Shown in pieces: positions 27,479 through 36,520 of a stretch of 64,000 nt of DNA (position 1 is its first letter; every line of letters starts with the position of its first letter). Position numbers and translations under genes: made by a program. Source of the DNA: Pseudovibrio sp000156235. GTDB taxonomy: Bacteria; Pseudomonadota; Alphaproteobacteria; Rhizobiales; Stappiaceae. Below the pieces are notes generated by a model. That model made no database searches and had not been told where the DNA came from. It saw only the letters and a list, made by a program, of their open reading frames with translations. The stretch spans positions 1 to 64,000 of the forward strand of contig NZ_DS996805.1 of assembly GCF_000156235.1 (NCBI RefSeq), in the 5' to 3' direction.

Positions 27479-29629
27479 TTAAAACCGGGCTTCTTGCAGT
27501 TGAGGCCAATCCATCTTGAGGGACTGATCCTCATAGTCCTCTAATGCCCGACAAACACTGCGAATACCTCCAAGAATGCGATAGATATTTAATCGTTCAT
27601 CCAGATCAATGCTGTCTTTGCCGCGTTCTTCCAGCACTTTGGCGATGGTGCTTTCCATCTCCGGCATGTTGAGGGCGCACTGTCTGACGGCGTCTCCGAT
27701 GGTTGCGCCAGTCGGGTCTTTGACCAGTTCAGCGAAGTCCGTTTTTAGCTGCGCACTCCAGTCGTGGATGTCTTTTCGCAGAGCGGCATAGAGCTGTGAG
27801 CTCTGAGCGATTTTAAGTTCATTGATGAGCACGGACAAGCGGATGGACAGGGCTTCGAGAATGATCACTGTTCTGCGTAACTGATGCTTGTCGAGCCCTG
27901 GAGAGGTGCCTGTGATCCAGCCTGTCATTTTGTGGGGGATGCTCTCGACCTCATTGAGGTGATGATTTCTGATGTATTGGCGCAGTTTTGTAGGTTCCAG
28001 ATGCGGTTCTTTTTGGTGTTCGGTCAGGAGGAAGTTGGTGCTGGCGAAAAAGCGGCGCAGCAGATTGAGGTATTGCACCTCCGGGCGCAGGTTGAAAGTG
28101 AAGATGGATATGGCTGCGTAGATAGCGATGACCAACAGGAAGACCAGAAGCTGATCGGCTACGAAATTGAAACTGTAACTTTGATGGTTGCTGATGTTGG
28201 TCATCATCACGAAGTTTGCCAGACCGAACATTCTGCCCAAAATGAGTTGAGGCGTGTGGAAGAGGTAGGCGATGGAGAATACTGAAAGAAAAATGACAGT
28301 TCCCAGAGACCAGAAGCTGTGCAAGTGGGGCATGATCAGCAGATAGATGAAAGCCCCAAAGGCGGAGGATAGGATACCTGGAACAAGAATGGAGACGGGT
28401 TTCAGGTAGGGATTGCTGGAGAGGGTGACGCTGTAAACGCCCGCCAGAATGACCAGCACCGTTCCTGCTGGCAGGTTGGGAAAGTAGATGTAAGAGAGAT
28501 ACGCGGCCCACAGGCACAGGAAAGCGCGTAAAGCTCCCTTCAACTGGCCCATGTTGATCACGTCTGGTTGTGTGCTTTCCTTGACGTGAAAGTCCAGTTG
28601 ATTGCTGGTGTTCTCACTGAAGATGACCGTGGTGAGTTCATGAAGCTGATAGGTGATGCGCTCGATCTCATCCAACTGATGGATGTACAGGGACAGGGCG
28701 GCTTTCTGGAAATACTGCAGGCCGGATATGTCGATCTCTTTGATGTGAAAGTCTCTGAAAAGCGGTTTTGGTTTGACGTCTTTGCCTTCTGTGAGATCTA
28801 TGATGGTTTTGAAGCGTCTGGTGATTTCTGCCTCATATCTGGTGAGCCACGGGATGCGGGTTTCCAGCTCCAGATCGTCGACTTCGTTGAAGCTTTGCCG
28901 CCAAACTTCCAGTGCGCGTTCATATTGGGTCCAGAGTTTGCCGGTGTCCTTCCATTGCTTGCTGACCTCCCAGACTTCGTAGCTTTCCAGTTCCGCGATG
29001 TTTGAGAGGTCTGCGAACTTGGCTTGTAAGGCTGAAAACTCACCTTGTTGCTGCAGGTACTTGTGCGGGTTGCTGGCGAACTCCCGGTCTATTGTGCTTT
29101 GAAAAAGAGCAAGACCGCTTTTGGTCAGGTTCTTTGAAGTTCTGACAAGGATCTTTGATGAGGTTCTGGGCCACAGGATGACTGAGACCATGCTGTAGGT
29201 GATTACGCCCAGAGCGGTTTCCTGAATGCGCAAAACAGCGGTGTAGAAGGCAGGCTGGTTGCTGGCAGCTGCATCCACGGCAACAATGATGGTGACGAAA
29301 GCTGCGACATTCCAGAAGTATGGGTTGTGCCTGGATTTCATCATGTAGGTGCAGAAAAACACATAGAAGGACAGGGCAATCATGAACATCCAGCGCTGCT
29401 GCGGGAACAGCGAAAGCAAGGTGAGGGCCATGATTGCGGCAAGCAATGTGCCGCCGAGGCGTTGAAGGCCCTTGTGAAAGGACTGTCCTGAGGTTTCCAG
29501 CGATATGAAAGCAACGGCAAGGCCAGCCCAGTACGGGCGGTCCCAGTCCATATAGAGTGCGATGGCGTAAGCGATCACCATGGCCAGTGCAACTTTTATG
29601 GCGTCCTTTGCTCTGTCGCTGAGAAGCAT
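27479..29629 (-). CDS. FUSC-family efflux permease (AaeB-like)
   Basis: This 716-residue inner-membrane protein has the FUSC layout: an N-terminal bundle of about six spans (residues 10-170, with AVAFISLETSGQSFHKGLQR and MKSRHNPYFWNVAAF), a soluble coiled region (about 180-340), a second bundle of spans (about 350-510, with FPNLPAGTVLVILAGVY) and a cytoplasmic C-terminus. FUSC permeases export aromatic acids such as p-hydroxybenzoate or fusaric acid with an HlyD adaptor. The ATG at 29629 is chosen because AGGTG lies six bases upstream; a GTG at 29656 lacks an RBS. It is the first gene of the efflux operon. Confidence 0.88.
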   Translation of the reverse strand: MLLSDRAKDAIKVALAMVIAYAIALYMDWDRPYWAGLAVAFISLETSGQSFHKGLQRLGGTLLAAIMALTLLSLFPQQRWMFMIALSFYVFFCTYMMKSRHNPYFWNVAAFVTIIVAVDAAASNQPAFYTAVLRIQETALGVITYSMVSVILWPRTSSKILVRTSKNLTKSGLALFQSTIDREFASNPHKYLQQQGEFSALQAKFADLSNIAELESYEVWEVSKQWKDTGKLWTQYERALEVWRQSFNEVDDLELETRIPWLTRYEAEITRRFKTIIDLTEGKDVKPKPLFRDFHIKEIDISGLQYFQKAALSLYIHQLDEIERITYQLHELTTVIFSENTSNQLDFHVKESTQPDVINMGQLKGALRAFLCLWAAYLSYIYFPNLPAGTVLVILAGVYSVTLSSNPYLKPVSILVPGILSSAFGAFIYLLIMPHLHSFWSLGTVIFLSVFSIAYLFHTPQLILGRMFGLANFVMMTNISNHQSYSFNFVADQLLVFLLVIAIYAAISIFTFNLRPEVQYLNLLRRFFASTNFLLTEHQKEPHLEPTKLRQYIRNHHLNEVESIPHKMTGWITGTSPGLDKHQLRRTVIILEALSIRLSVLINELKIAQSSQLYAALRKDIHDWSAQLKTDFAELVKDPTGATIGDAVRQCALNMPEMESTIAKVLEERGKDSIDLDERLNIYRILGGIRSVCRALEDYEDQSLKMDWPQLQEARF

Positions 29630-29744
29630 TCCTCGCACCTGAGTTCCGTTGCCCACTTTTGCGGGCGGTCAGATCAGAATAGGGGGAAGGCGTATGGGAG
29701 AGGTTTTGGTTTTCCTTTCAATTCGCTGCGTTGTTTCATCATTC

Positions 29745-30623
29745 CTAGGTAGAGGGAACTGGTTCCTGAGCAAGCAACCAGTTTTTGAAGAGGGTGAGAG
29801 CCGGGGTGGCTGGTTTGGATTTTAGGTGGGTGAGCCAGTATTTGCCGGTTGTGATCTGGGTAGGGAATGGTCTGATGAGCCGTCCGGTTGCCAGTCGCCG
29901 TGCGAACATATGGTAGGGCAGCAAAGCGATGCCGAGGCCGGCTTCGACCATATCTGCCATGGCAACGGATGAATCAAAGACGGGGCCTTCGATTTTGGGG
30001 CATGGAGCTGCAGCTTGCTGGAACCAGAGTTCCCATTCATCAGAGCGGTAGGATCTGAATAAGGGTTGATCCGCCAGATCCTGCGGGTTTTTGAGGCTCT
30101 GTGCGATCTCGGGTGAGCAGAGCGGGGTGAGTGGTGTGGTGAGCAAGGGGGCTGCGTGCAGGCCCGGCCATAGGCCTTCTCCAAACCGAATGGCGATATC
30201 GAGGCCTTCCTTGGCAATATCAACGCGGTTGTTGTTGGTAAAGAGGCGCAGGTTCACGCCGGGGTGTTTTGCCTGAAAATCCGGTAAGCGTTCAATCAGG
30301 TAACCGGTGGCAAACGTCGTGACGACACCGAGGTTGAGTGTTTCCTGATAGCGACCATCGAGGAAACGGTCGAGTACGGAGCCGATCCTGTCGAAGCTTT
30401 GGGTTAGGACCGGATGCAGGGCGGTGCCTTCATCTGTCAGCACAAGGCCTTTGGGGGTGCGCAGGAACAGCGTTGTGCCGAGCAGCTCTTCCAAAGCAAT
30501 GAGCTGGTGGCTGACAGCGGCCTGAGTGACGCGCAGCTCAATAGCAGCGCGGGTGAAACTGCCTTGCCGGGCGGCGACTTCGAAGGCGCGCAGGGCATTG
30601 AGAGGAATGTTGGGTCTGTCCAT
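29745..30623 (-). CDS. LysR-family regulator, AmpR/GcvA type
   Basis: A 292-residue LysR protein. The N-terminal helix-turn-helix contains PLNALRAFEVAARQGSFTRA and AAVSHQLIALEELLGTTLF, which resembles AmpR/GcvA-type regulators (compare the PLNSLRAFEAAARH start of AmpR); the effector domain follows. It is divergent from a class A beta-lactamase, 245 bases away, the classic arrangement of ampR with its target, so induction of the beta-lactamase is the likeliest role. It also lies 115 bases upstream of the FUSC operon on the same strand, so control of efflux in the manner of AaeR is an alternative. No good RBS precedes its ATG. Confidence 0.8.
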   Translation of the reverse strand: MDRPNIPLNALRAFEVAARQGSFTRAAIELRVTQAAVSHQLIALEELLGTTLFLRTPKGLVLTDEGTALHPVLTQSFDRIGSVLDRFLDGRYQETLNLGVVTTFATGYLIERLPDFQAKHPGVNLRLFTNNNRVDIAKEGLDIAIRFGEGLWPGLHAAPLLTTPLTPLCSPEIAQSLKNPQDLADQPLFRSYRSDEWELWFQQAAAPCPKIEGPVFDSSVAMADMVEAGLGIALLPYHMFARRLATGRLIRPFPTQITTGKYWLTHLKSKPATPALTLFKNWLLAQEPVPST

Positions 30624-30627
30624 AGCT

Positions 30628-30642
30628 ATTAGTTTTTCTAAT
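30628..30642. promoter_or_regulatory. LysR-type binding site candidate ATTAG-N5-CTAAT
   Basis: A perfect palindrome ATTAG-TTTTT-CTAAT fits the LysR T-N11-A rule. It begins five bases upstream of the regulator start codon, in the gap to the divergent beta-lactamase. A further ATTAG lies at about 30656. Autoregulation and beta-lactamase control are inferred. Confidence 0.5.
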
Positions 30643-30868
30643 ATTCAAGTCGAGAATTAGTCGTTTGTGGCTCCACCTTAAAGTGTTTAGTCCTAAGGAT
30701 GCATCTGATTAAGATGGTGCCCACCATCAAGATATTTCGTGTTTAAGCGCAGTTATTGGCGATTTTGTGCTGCTGAGTGTTATGCTTTGCGGCAGGGGAC
30801 AAGCTGTACCTGTTTCATGAGATTTATTTGTTGCCGGGCACATGTTTCGTCATTCAAGGAGTTTGAGT

Positions 30869-31756
30869 ATGTGGCGTTGTTTTGACCATATAGCCGTGCC
30901 TTTTAAGCGTGTTTCTTTCGCATTGGTTGTTGCCTGTGGTGTGCCTGCTGTGGGAGCTGCCGGAGAGCTTCTGGACACGGTCAACCGATTAGAGAATGAA
31001 GTTGGCGGCCGGATTGGTGTGGTGTTGCAGCACACCGGTTCTGATTGGGCTATTGAGAGCCGAGCTGATGAGCGGTTTCCCATGGCCAGCACGTTCAAGG
31101 CTTTGCTGTGTGGTGCTGTTCTGGCGCGGGTGGATCGCGGTGAGGAACGGCTGGGGGAGGTTGTTGCCTACTCAAAAGCGGAGCTAGTTTCCTACTCACC
31201 TGTCACGAAGAAGCATGTGGCTGAGGGAATGCGTGTTGGGGAGCTTTGTGAAGCGACAGTCACGATGAGCGATAACACGGCTGCCAATCTTCTGCTGAAG
31301 CGTGTTGATGGACCCAAAGGGCTGACGAGGTTTTTGCGTGGGCTTGGGGATCGTGTGACACGGCTAGATCGGCGGGAGCCAGAGATGAACGAGGCGAAAC
31401 CCGGTGATGCACGTGATACCACCTCGCCAAGGGCTGTCGTTCAGACGTTGGATCGGTTGTTGTTTGAGGAAGTGTTACAGCCGTCCTCTCGTGCGCAGCT
31501 GCAGCAATGGATGGTGGATGACAAAGTGGCGGATGCTTTGATCCGCAAACACCTGCCATCTGACTGGCGCATCGCAGATAAGTCTGGCGCCGGTCACAAT
31601 GGCTCTCGCGGGATCATTGCTGCAATCTGGCCTGAGACAGGCGAACCGTATCTCGCAGCTGTTTACATGACGGGCAGTGATGCAAACTTCAAAAAGCGCA
31701 ATGCTGTTATCGCTGAAATCGGGAAGGCGATCATTGAGGAGATCCAGCAGCGCTAA
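30869..31756 (+). CDS. Class A beta-lactamase
   Basis: A 295-residue secreted serine beta-lactamase. After a signal peptide (about residues 1-30) all class A elements are present: S74-T-F-K77 (Ambler S70-K73), S134-D-N136 (Ambler SDN130), E170 in REPEMNEA (Ambler E166, with Met at Ambler 169 where Leu is common) and K238-S-G240 (Ambler KTG234, with Ser replacing Thr). All catalytic residues are intact, so the enzyme should be active. The ATG at 30869 is chosen because AAGGAG lies eight bases upstream; an earlier in-frame ATG at 30842 lacks one. No mobile-element signature flanks it, so it appears to be a resident chromosomal gene. Confidence 0.93.
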   Translation: MWRCFDHIAVPFKRVSFALVVACGVPAVGAAGELLDTVNRLENEVGGRIGVVLQHTGSDWAIESRADERFPMASTFKALLCGAVLARVDRGEERLGEVVAYSKAELVSYSPVTKKHVAEGMRVGELCEATVTMSDNTAANLLLKRVDGPKGLTRFLRGLGDRVTRLDRREPEMNEAKPGDARDTTSPRAVVQTLDRLLFEEVLQPSSRAQLQQWMVDDKVADALIRKHLPSDWRIADKSGAGHNGSRGIIAAIWPETGEPYLAAVYMTGSDANFKKRNAVIAEIGKAIIEEIQQR

Positions 31757-31784
31757 GAGTGCTTGCTGTGAGCTGATTATGGAG

Positions 31785-31816
31785 AGCGGAGCAATGAGGA
31801 TTGCCCCGCTTTTTTG
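31785..31816. terminator. Terminator after the beta-lactamase
   Basis: AGCGGAGCAAT (31785-31795) pairs with ATTGCCCCGCT (31800-31810), one mismatch, followed by TTTTTTG. It separates convergent genes. Confidence 0.82.
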
Positions 31817-33331
31817 TTAGTGCTTTGGGCCATCTGTGGTGATCATCCAGTTGGACAGGGTTTTGTCCATGTTCTTCATGCGGTGACGTAGGAGTTCACG
31901 GGTCATGCGGGTCAGTGTTGGGGCATGCTCGGGTTTGTCGGCAAGGTTTTCCATCTCTCCGTTGCCTTCTGCATCGAACAGCATGGGTGGTAGATCAGCT
32001 GCAAACTCGACCAGCGTGAAGCGATCATCGCGCAGGATGCTCAGGCAGGAGTTGTCCAGATTGGTTCCCAGTTGCTGCTGCCATAGGGTTGCTTCCAGAG
32101 GATCAGCGAAGTCCAGCTCAGACATGGAGAAAGTGCGCCAGTCTTCGGGCGTTTTTCCTTCCAGAAATGGCAGTAGAGATTTGCCGTCCACTGAACTTGG
32201 CAGGTCCTGTCCGACCCAGTCCAGAATGGTTGGCATAATATCGATGGATTCAGTGACTTTTGTGACTTGCGTTCCGCGTTCACCGTCTGGCATGCGGATG
32301 ATGAGCGGGGTGTTGTAGGCCGCATCATAAACGGTCATCTTCCCCCAGCTGTGCCGGTCACCCAGCATCTCACCGTGGTCTGCGGTGATTACCACCATGG
32401 TGTTGTCGTATTGTCCGGTGTCTTTGAGGAACTGAACTACACGGCCAACGTGATGGTCTACTTCTGTGGCGAGTCCCAGATAGATAGCACGCAAGGTGCG
32501 GATGTTCTCGTCGGTTGGTTCCAGATCTGGGAAACCTTCAACAAAGCTGGCGGCGCTGCTGTTTTGCATGGTGGGCGTGAAGAACGGGTGGAGGGCCTGT
32601 TCGTCTTCTGGTTGCTCCAGGCGTGTTGGCAGCGGCAGAGACTGCTGGTCATACATGGTGTTGTATGGAGCAGGGGCGACAAGCGGTGGATGCGGGCGGA
32701 TGTAGGTCAGATGCGCAAACCAGCTTTGCTGGCGGTAGGCTGGCATCATCTCCAGGAAGGCGTTGGTGAGGAAGGCTGTGTCACTGTCTTCAGCGGCATA
32801 GAGCGCTGGATCGTTTAGGCGCGGTTGCTGGCCATTGGGTGAGACAGGTTTGTAGACGTCCCAGTAATTTTCAAAGGTGTAGCCCCGGTTCATGAGATGG
32901 GATTGCCATGGAAATGACATTTCCAGTCGCATCTCCTTCATCTCGTGGAAGCCGTTCATCGGGTATTCGTAGGTTCTGACCGCTGGATCATTGGGGTGGA
33001 ATGCCCGAGGATCCTGTGAAGTGTCGGTGTAACCAAACAGCATTGGCAGATAGCCCGCCTTGCGCATTTCTGTTGCGATGTTTGGCGTGTCGTGGCGCAG
33101 AGGTGTGCCATTGCGTACGGAACGGTGGTTCATGGCGTACTGGCCGGTGAGCAGGGATGCTCTGGATGGGCCGCAGGGGTTGGTGACTGAGAAGTGCCGG
33201 GTGAAAGTGACGCTGTCTTCCATGAATGCTCTGAGATTGGGCAGGTCCACATGATCTGCCAGATCCCCGAGGACGCAGTCTGCGCGCAGCTGGTCGATGA
33301 TGATGAAAAGTACGTTGCGCTTGTTCTGCAT
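31817..33331 (-). CDS. Type I sulfatase / phosphonate monoester hydrolase family enzyme
   Basis: A 504-residue alkaline phosphatase superfamily hydrolase. C53-G-P-S-R57 in NPCGPSRASLLTGQY is the sulfatase signature whose cysteine is converted to formylglycine. Metal-site residues include D13 in FIIIDQLRAD and the later ITADHGEMLGDRHSWGK. Overall it looks like arylsulfatases or phosphonate monoester hydrolases of the cytoplasmic type: there is no signal peptide from the chosen ATG at 33331. An earlier in-frame start would prepend an unlikely segment that crosses the divergent promoter. A formylglycine-generating enzyme must be encoded elsewhere. The gene is divergent from a DeoR regulator, suggesting a sulfated sugar substrate, but that is inference. 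Confidence 0.87.
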   Translation of the reverse strand: MQNKRNVLFIIIDQLRADCVLGDLADHVDLPNLRAFMEDSVTFTRHFSVTNPCGPSRASLLTGQYAMNHRSVRNGTPLRHDTPNIATEMRKAGYLPMLFGYTDTSQDPRAFHPNDPAVRTYEYPMNGFHEMKEMRLEMSFPWQSHLMNRGYTFENYWDVYKPVSPNGQQPRLNDPALYAAEDSDTAFLTNAFLEMMPAYRQQSWFAHLTYIRPHPPLVAPAPYNTMYDQQSLPLPTRLEQPEDEQALHPFFTPTMQNSSAASFVEGFPDLEPTDENIRTLRAIYLGLATEVDHHVGRVVQFLKDTGQYDNTMVVITADHGEMLGDRHSWGKMTVYDAAYNTPLIIRMPDGERGTQVTKVTESIDIMPTILDWVGQDLPSSVDGKSLLPFLEGKTPEDWRTFSMSELDFADPLEATLWQQQLGTNLDNSCLSILRDDRFTLVEFAADLPPMLFDAEGNGEMENLADKPEHAPTLTRMTRELLRHRMKNMDKTLSNWMITTDGPKH

Positions 33332-33433
33332 AGTCCTGATCCCCCACTGCCACGGTTCGTGGCGCAATCCGACAGACCGATACTCCCGCAATATGAAAGA
33401 GAGATGTAACTGCGGTTGTTTGCCAGCGAATAA

Positions 33434-33499
33434 TCCACAACTACGCACAAAATCCAACATAAATCGATATATGTGTTGGAATTTGACTGTAATTGTGGA
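33434..33499. promoter_or_regulatory. Nested symmetric inverted repeat in the sulfatase/DeoR divergent region
   Basis: Four half-sites are arranged symmetrically: TCCACAA (33434-33440), 12 bases, TCCAACA (33453-33459), 14 bases, TGTTGGA (33474-33480), 12 bases, TTGTGGA (33493-33499). Both arm pairs are perfect 7-bp inverted repeats about the same centre, and inner and outer half-sites resemble each other. This is the geometry expected of an operator for an oligomeric repressor, most likely the adjacent DeoR protein. Confidence 0.65.
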
Positions 33500-33544
33500 G
33501 TAAGGCAGTGCCAGAGTAGCAAAGATGCAAAGCACGAGGGGCAG

Positions 33545-34318
33545 ATGTCTCATAGCCATCGCGAACTTGAACTGCTGGATGTTCTGAAACGGCTCGGCGG
33601 ATCTGCGCGCAATTCCGATCTGGCAAAGGCGCTGGATGTGTCTGAAGAGACGGTTCGGCGTACGGTGAAAACTCTCTCGCAGACCTCTGATGTTGAGCGT
33701 GTGCGGGGCGGGGCTTATCTGGCTGGTACGCAGAATGACCCAAGCTTCTTCCGCCGGATTTCGCAGCGCACAGATGAGAAGCGTCTGGTTGCTTCTGTTG
33801 TGTGTGATGTGGTGGAAGATGGCATGACCCTTTATCTGGATGTGGGGTCAACCACGGCTTATGTGGCGGAAGATCTGAGACTGCGAAAGAACCTGACGGT
33901 TGTGACCAACTCCATCGGTGTTGCGCAGACGCTGGTCAGCGTGAATGGCAACCGCGTGCATTTGCTTGGCGGGGAAATGCAGGAGGATGACCGGGGCACC
34001 TTTGGGCACGACACTTACACCCAGGTGCAGCGGTTTGCGCTGGATATGGCGATTTTCAGCCTGGATGCAGTCTCTGCCAGCAAGGGCTTTCTCTATCAAA
34101 GCAGCGTGGAGTCTCAGTTGAGTGCTGCGATTGCCGAAAGTGCGGATCAGGTGTTGATTGCCTTTGACCATGGCAAGCTGGGTGAAACAGCACCGTATGT
34201 AGGGCCAGCTGCTGGCAGTGTGGACTATGTGGTGACGGACAGAGCGCCTGAAGAACCGTTTGCTTCAGCCTTTGCTGAGTGGGGCATCCAGACCTTGATT
34301 GCTTCACGAAAAAACTGA
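33545..34318 (+). CDS. DeoR-family transcriptional regulator (sulfatase-linked)
   Basis: A 257-residue DeoR-type regulator with an N-terminal helix-turn-helix (NSDLAKALDVSEETVRRTVK) and a sensor domain with LYLDVGSTTAYVAEDL and VVTNSIGVAQTL. It differs clearly from the SQ-cluster DeoR protein. It is divergent from the sulfatase and next to a nested palindrome, so local repression of the sulfatase is likely. The ATG at 33545 has GAGGGG upstream and gives a standard N-terminus; an upstream in-frame extension from 33473 runs through the operator and is rejected. Confidence 0.85.
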   Translation: MSHSHRELELLDVLKRLGGSARNSDLAKALDVSEETVRRTVKTLSQTSDVERVRGGAYLAGTQNDPSFFRRISQRTDEKRLVASVVCDVVEDGMTLYLDVGSTTAYVAEDLRLRKNLTVVTNSIGVAQTLVSVNGNRVHLLGGEMQEDDRGTFGHDTYTQVQRFALDMAIFSLDAVSASKGFLYQSSVESQLSAAIAESADQVLIAFDHGKLGETAPYVGPAAGSVDYVVTDRAPEEPFASAFAEWGIQTLIASRKN

Positions 34319-34495
34319 TTACCAGAGTAAAGTGCAGAAATCGAAAACCTTCGAAATTCCAGCATTTTAAAGAATAAACAAGAACTCATAGGAAGCCCCG
34401 TGTTCCAGCGCTTGCAAGGTCAGTTGCAGGCTGGAGGACAGAGCTCAGAACGAGCCGAAACATTGGGTGCTTCCGATTACGAATGGTTTTGATTG

Positions 34496-35335
34496 ATGAG
34501 CGTTTCCATCATAATGATTATCCTTGCTGCGGCCATGCTGCATGCAATCTGGAATGCGATTGTAAAAACGGCGGGTGACCGCACAATCACGCTGGGCCTT
34601 GTGGCCTTTGGGCATGTGATCCCGGCCGCGGTGATGATTGCCGTATTGCCGCTTCCGGAGCCTGAGAGCTTTGGCTATGTGTTGCTCTCCACCTGCATTC
34701 ACTTTGCCTACTATTACACGTTGGGGCAGGCGTATCGTCATGGTGATCTGAGTGTGGTTTACCCGATTGCCCGCGGGATTGTGCCTGCGCTGGTTTCTCT
34801 TTGGGCCATGCTGTTCGTGGGCGAAGTTTTACCGTTTTGGGCGTGGTTTGGCATTGGCCTGATTGCGTTTGGTATTCAGATCTCCAGCTGGTCTGCCCTG
34901 CGTCAGGGGGTTGGCGGTGCCGCGCTTGGCTTTGCCATTGCCACGGGTGTTTGTATCTCAGCTTATTCGCTGGTGGATGGTGTTGGTGTCCGGCTTTCTG
35001 GCAATACGCTGAGCTATTGGGCGTGGGGTGCGTTTTTGCAGGTGTTTATTGCCGCCTTCATTGGCATCCGCCGCTGGTCAATGCTGCCAACGCTTTCTAG
35101 GAAGACCTGGGCGCTGGGGCTGACGGGTGGTGTGGTTTCCATGATCGCGTATGGCCTGGTTCTTTATGCCAAAAACTTTGCCCCGCTGGGCGCAGTGTCA
35201 GCACTGCGAGAAACCTCCGTTATCTTCGCGGCTCTGATCGGTTTTGTGCTGCTGGGTGAAGGCAACTGGGTGCGCCGCTTGCTGGCAGCCGTGCTGATGG
35301 TTGCCGGAGTTAGCTTTATCGGCATGAACGTTTGA
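34496..35335 (+). CDS. DMT-superfamily (EamA) transporter
   Basis: A 279-residue protein with about ten hydrophobic spans and two EamA-like halves: the N-terminal HAIWNAIVKTAGD and YRHGDLSVVYPIARGIVPAL, and the C-terminal LRETSVIFAALIGFVLLGEG. These are hallmarks of drug/metabolite exporters. The substrate cannot be inferred. It lies 177 bases after the DeoR gene and may or may not share its transcript. The ATG at 34496 follows an in-frame TTG by one codon and is preferred. Confidence 0.85.
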   Translation: MSVSIIMIILAAAMLHAIWNAIVKTAGDRTITLGLVAFGHVIPAAVMIAVLPLPEPESFGYVLLSTCIHFAYYYTLGQAYRHGDLSVVYPIARGIVPALVSLWAMLFVGEVLPFWAWFGIGLIAFGIQISSWSALRQGVGGAALGFAIATGVCISAYSLVDGVGVRLSGNTLSYWAWGAFLQVFIAAFIGIRRWSMLPTLSRKTWALGLTGGVVSMIAYGLVLYAKNFAPLGAVSALRETSVIFAALIGFVLLGEGNWVRRLLAAVLMVAGVSFIGMNV

Positions 35336-35519
35336 TCCGCTGATTTATCCAAGTCCACCGGTCTTCTTGACTTTCGCCGTTATGGTTCTGGCTCTGAATA
35401 TGCTAGTTCATTTCAGAGCTAAGAGAAAACATCTAAGGGATTGCCCATAGGGAGGTTATGAGCAGTCCCGTTGGTCATGATCTGACTGGTCGTTACCGGA
35501 GTGTTTGAGAGGGAGAGCC

Positions 35520-36416
35520 ATGATCGACAAGCTGGAGATGTTTATTGCGCTGGCGCGTGAGAAGCATTTTGGGAAGGCGGCAGATGAGTGCGGTGTGACG
35601 CAGCCAACGCTGTCTGCCAATATCAAGCAGCTTGAAGAGCAACTGGGTGTTCTGCTGGTTTTGCGTGGCTCACGCTTTCAGGGGCTAACGCCTGAAGGGA
35701 AGCGCGTGCTGGAGTGGGCGCGCAAGCTGGTGGCTGATACGCGGACCATGAAGCAGGAGCTGAAGGCGGTCAGCGATGGCCAGTCTGGCACCTTGCGGAT
35801 TGCTTCCATTCCCACAGCTCTGACGTATGTTCCTGAAATCACCACATGCTTTAGCGAGGAGAACCCGGGCGTTGACTTCAAGGTGTTCTCGCGACCGTCC
35901 TCGGAAATTCTGGCGCAGCTGGAAAATCTGGAGATCGATGTAGGGCTGACCTATCTGGACAACGAGCCTTTGGGCCGTGTTCTGCAAATTCCGCTTTATC
36001 GTGAGCGCTACTGCTTTGTTGTGGCCGAGGGTGGCCCTCTTTCCGGCAGCGAGCATGCCACCTTGCAGGATGTGAGTGGTGTGCCGCTGTGTCTGCTAAC
36101 CAGCGATATGCAATGCCGGCGTATCATCAACAATATCCTTCATGATGTGGAGGTGGAGCCCAAGCCTGTTTTGCAGTCAGATTCCATCATGTGCCTATTG
36201 GCGCATGTGCGCACCGGGCGGTGGGGGACGATTATCCCACAGGCAGTGGCGCAGACGATTGCCTCCGATCATCTGGAGATCATCCCGATTTCAGACCCTT
36301 ACGCCAGCATCATGGTTGGCCTGATTGCGACACAGCGCGAGCCGCGCGCGCCACTTCTGGATGCCTTCCTCAAGCGTGTAAGCAGAATTTCGCAGGGGCA
36401 AGAGCTCTCTACGTGA
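35520..36416 (+). CDS. LysR-family regulator of formate dehydrogenase (FdsR-like)
   Basis: A 298-residue LysR protein with the N-terminal HTH (KLEMFIALAREKHFGKAADE, QPTLSANIKQLEEQLGVLLV) and a type-2 periplasmic-binding-like effector domain. It lies directly upstream of fdsG on the same strand with a 104-base gap. LysR proteins at this position of fds operons (FdsR) control formate dehydrogenase, so the same role is inferred. A CbbR/OxyR-like general regulator is an alternative. GGGAG precedes the ATG at 35520. Confidence 0.83.
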   Translation: MIDKLEMFIALAREKHFGKAADECGVTQPTLSANIKQLEEQLGVLLVLRGSRFQGLTPEGKRVLEWARKLVADTRTMKQELKAVSDGQSGTLRIASIPTALTYVPEITTCFSEENPGVDFKVFSRPSSEILAQLENLEIDVGLTYLDNEPLGRVLQIPLYRERYCFVVAEGGPLSGSEHATLQDVSGVPLCLLTSDMQCRRIINNILHDVEVEPKPVLQSDSIMCLLAHVRTGRWGTIIPQAVAQTIASDHLEIIPISDPYASIMVGLIATQREPRAPLLDAFLKRVSRISQGQELST

Positions 36417-36520
36417 TTTCAACGATAGGGATGTGCAATCGCCCAACGGATATATCATATTGATTGCCTGCGACATATTGTGCCAACACGAAGCATTGAC
36501 GTGCGAGGAGGGAGGAACTT

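Noticed and set aside
33473..33544. N-terminal extension of the sulfatase-linked DeoR regulator
   Set aside because: It would run through the nested palindrome. The ATG at 33545 has a good RBS and starts right before the helix-turn-helix.
33332..33559. 75-residue N-terminal extension of the sulfatase
   Set aside because: It would cover the divergent operator region and overlap the DeoR start. Homologous sulfatases begin at the MQNKRNVLFI position.
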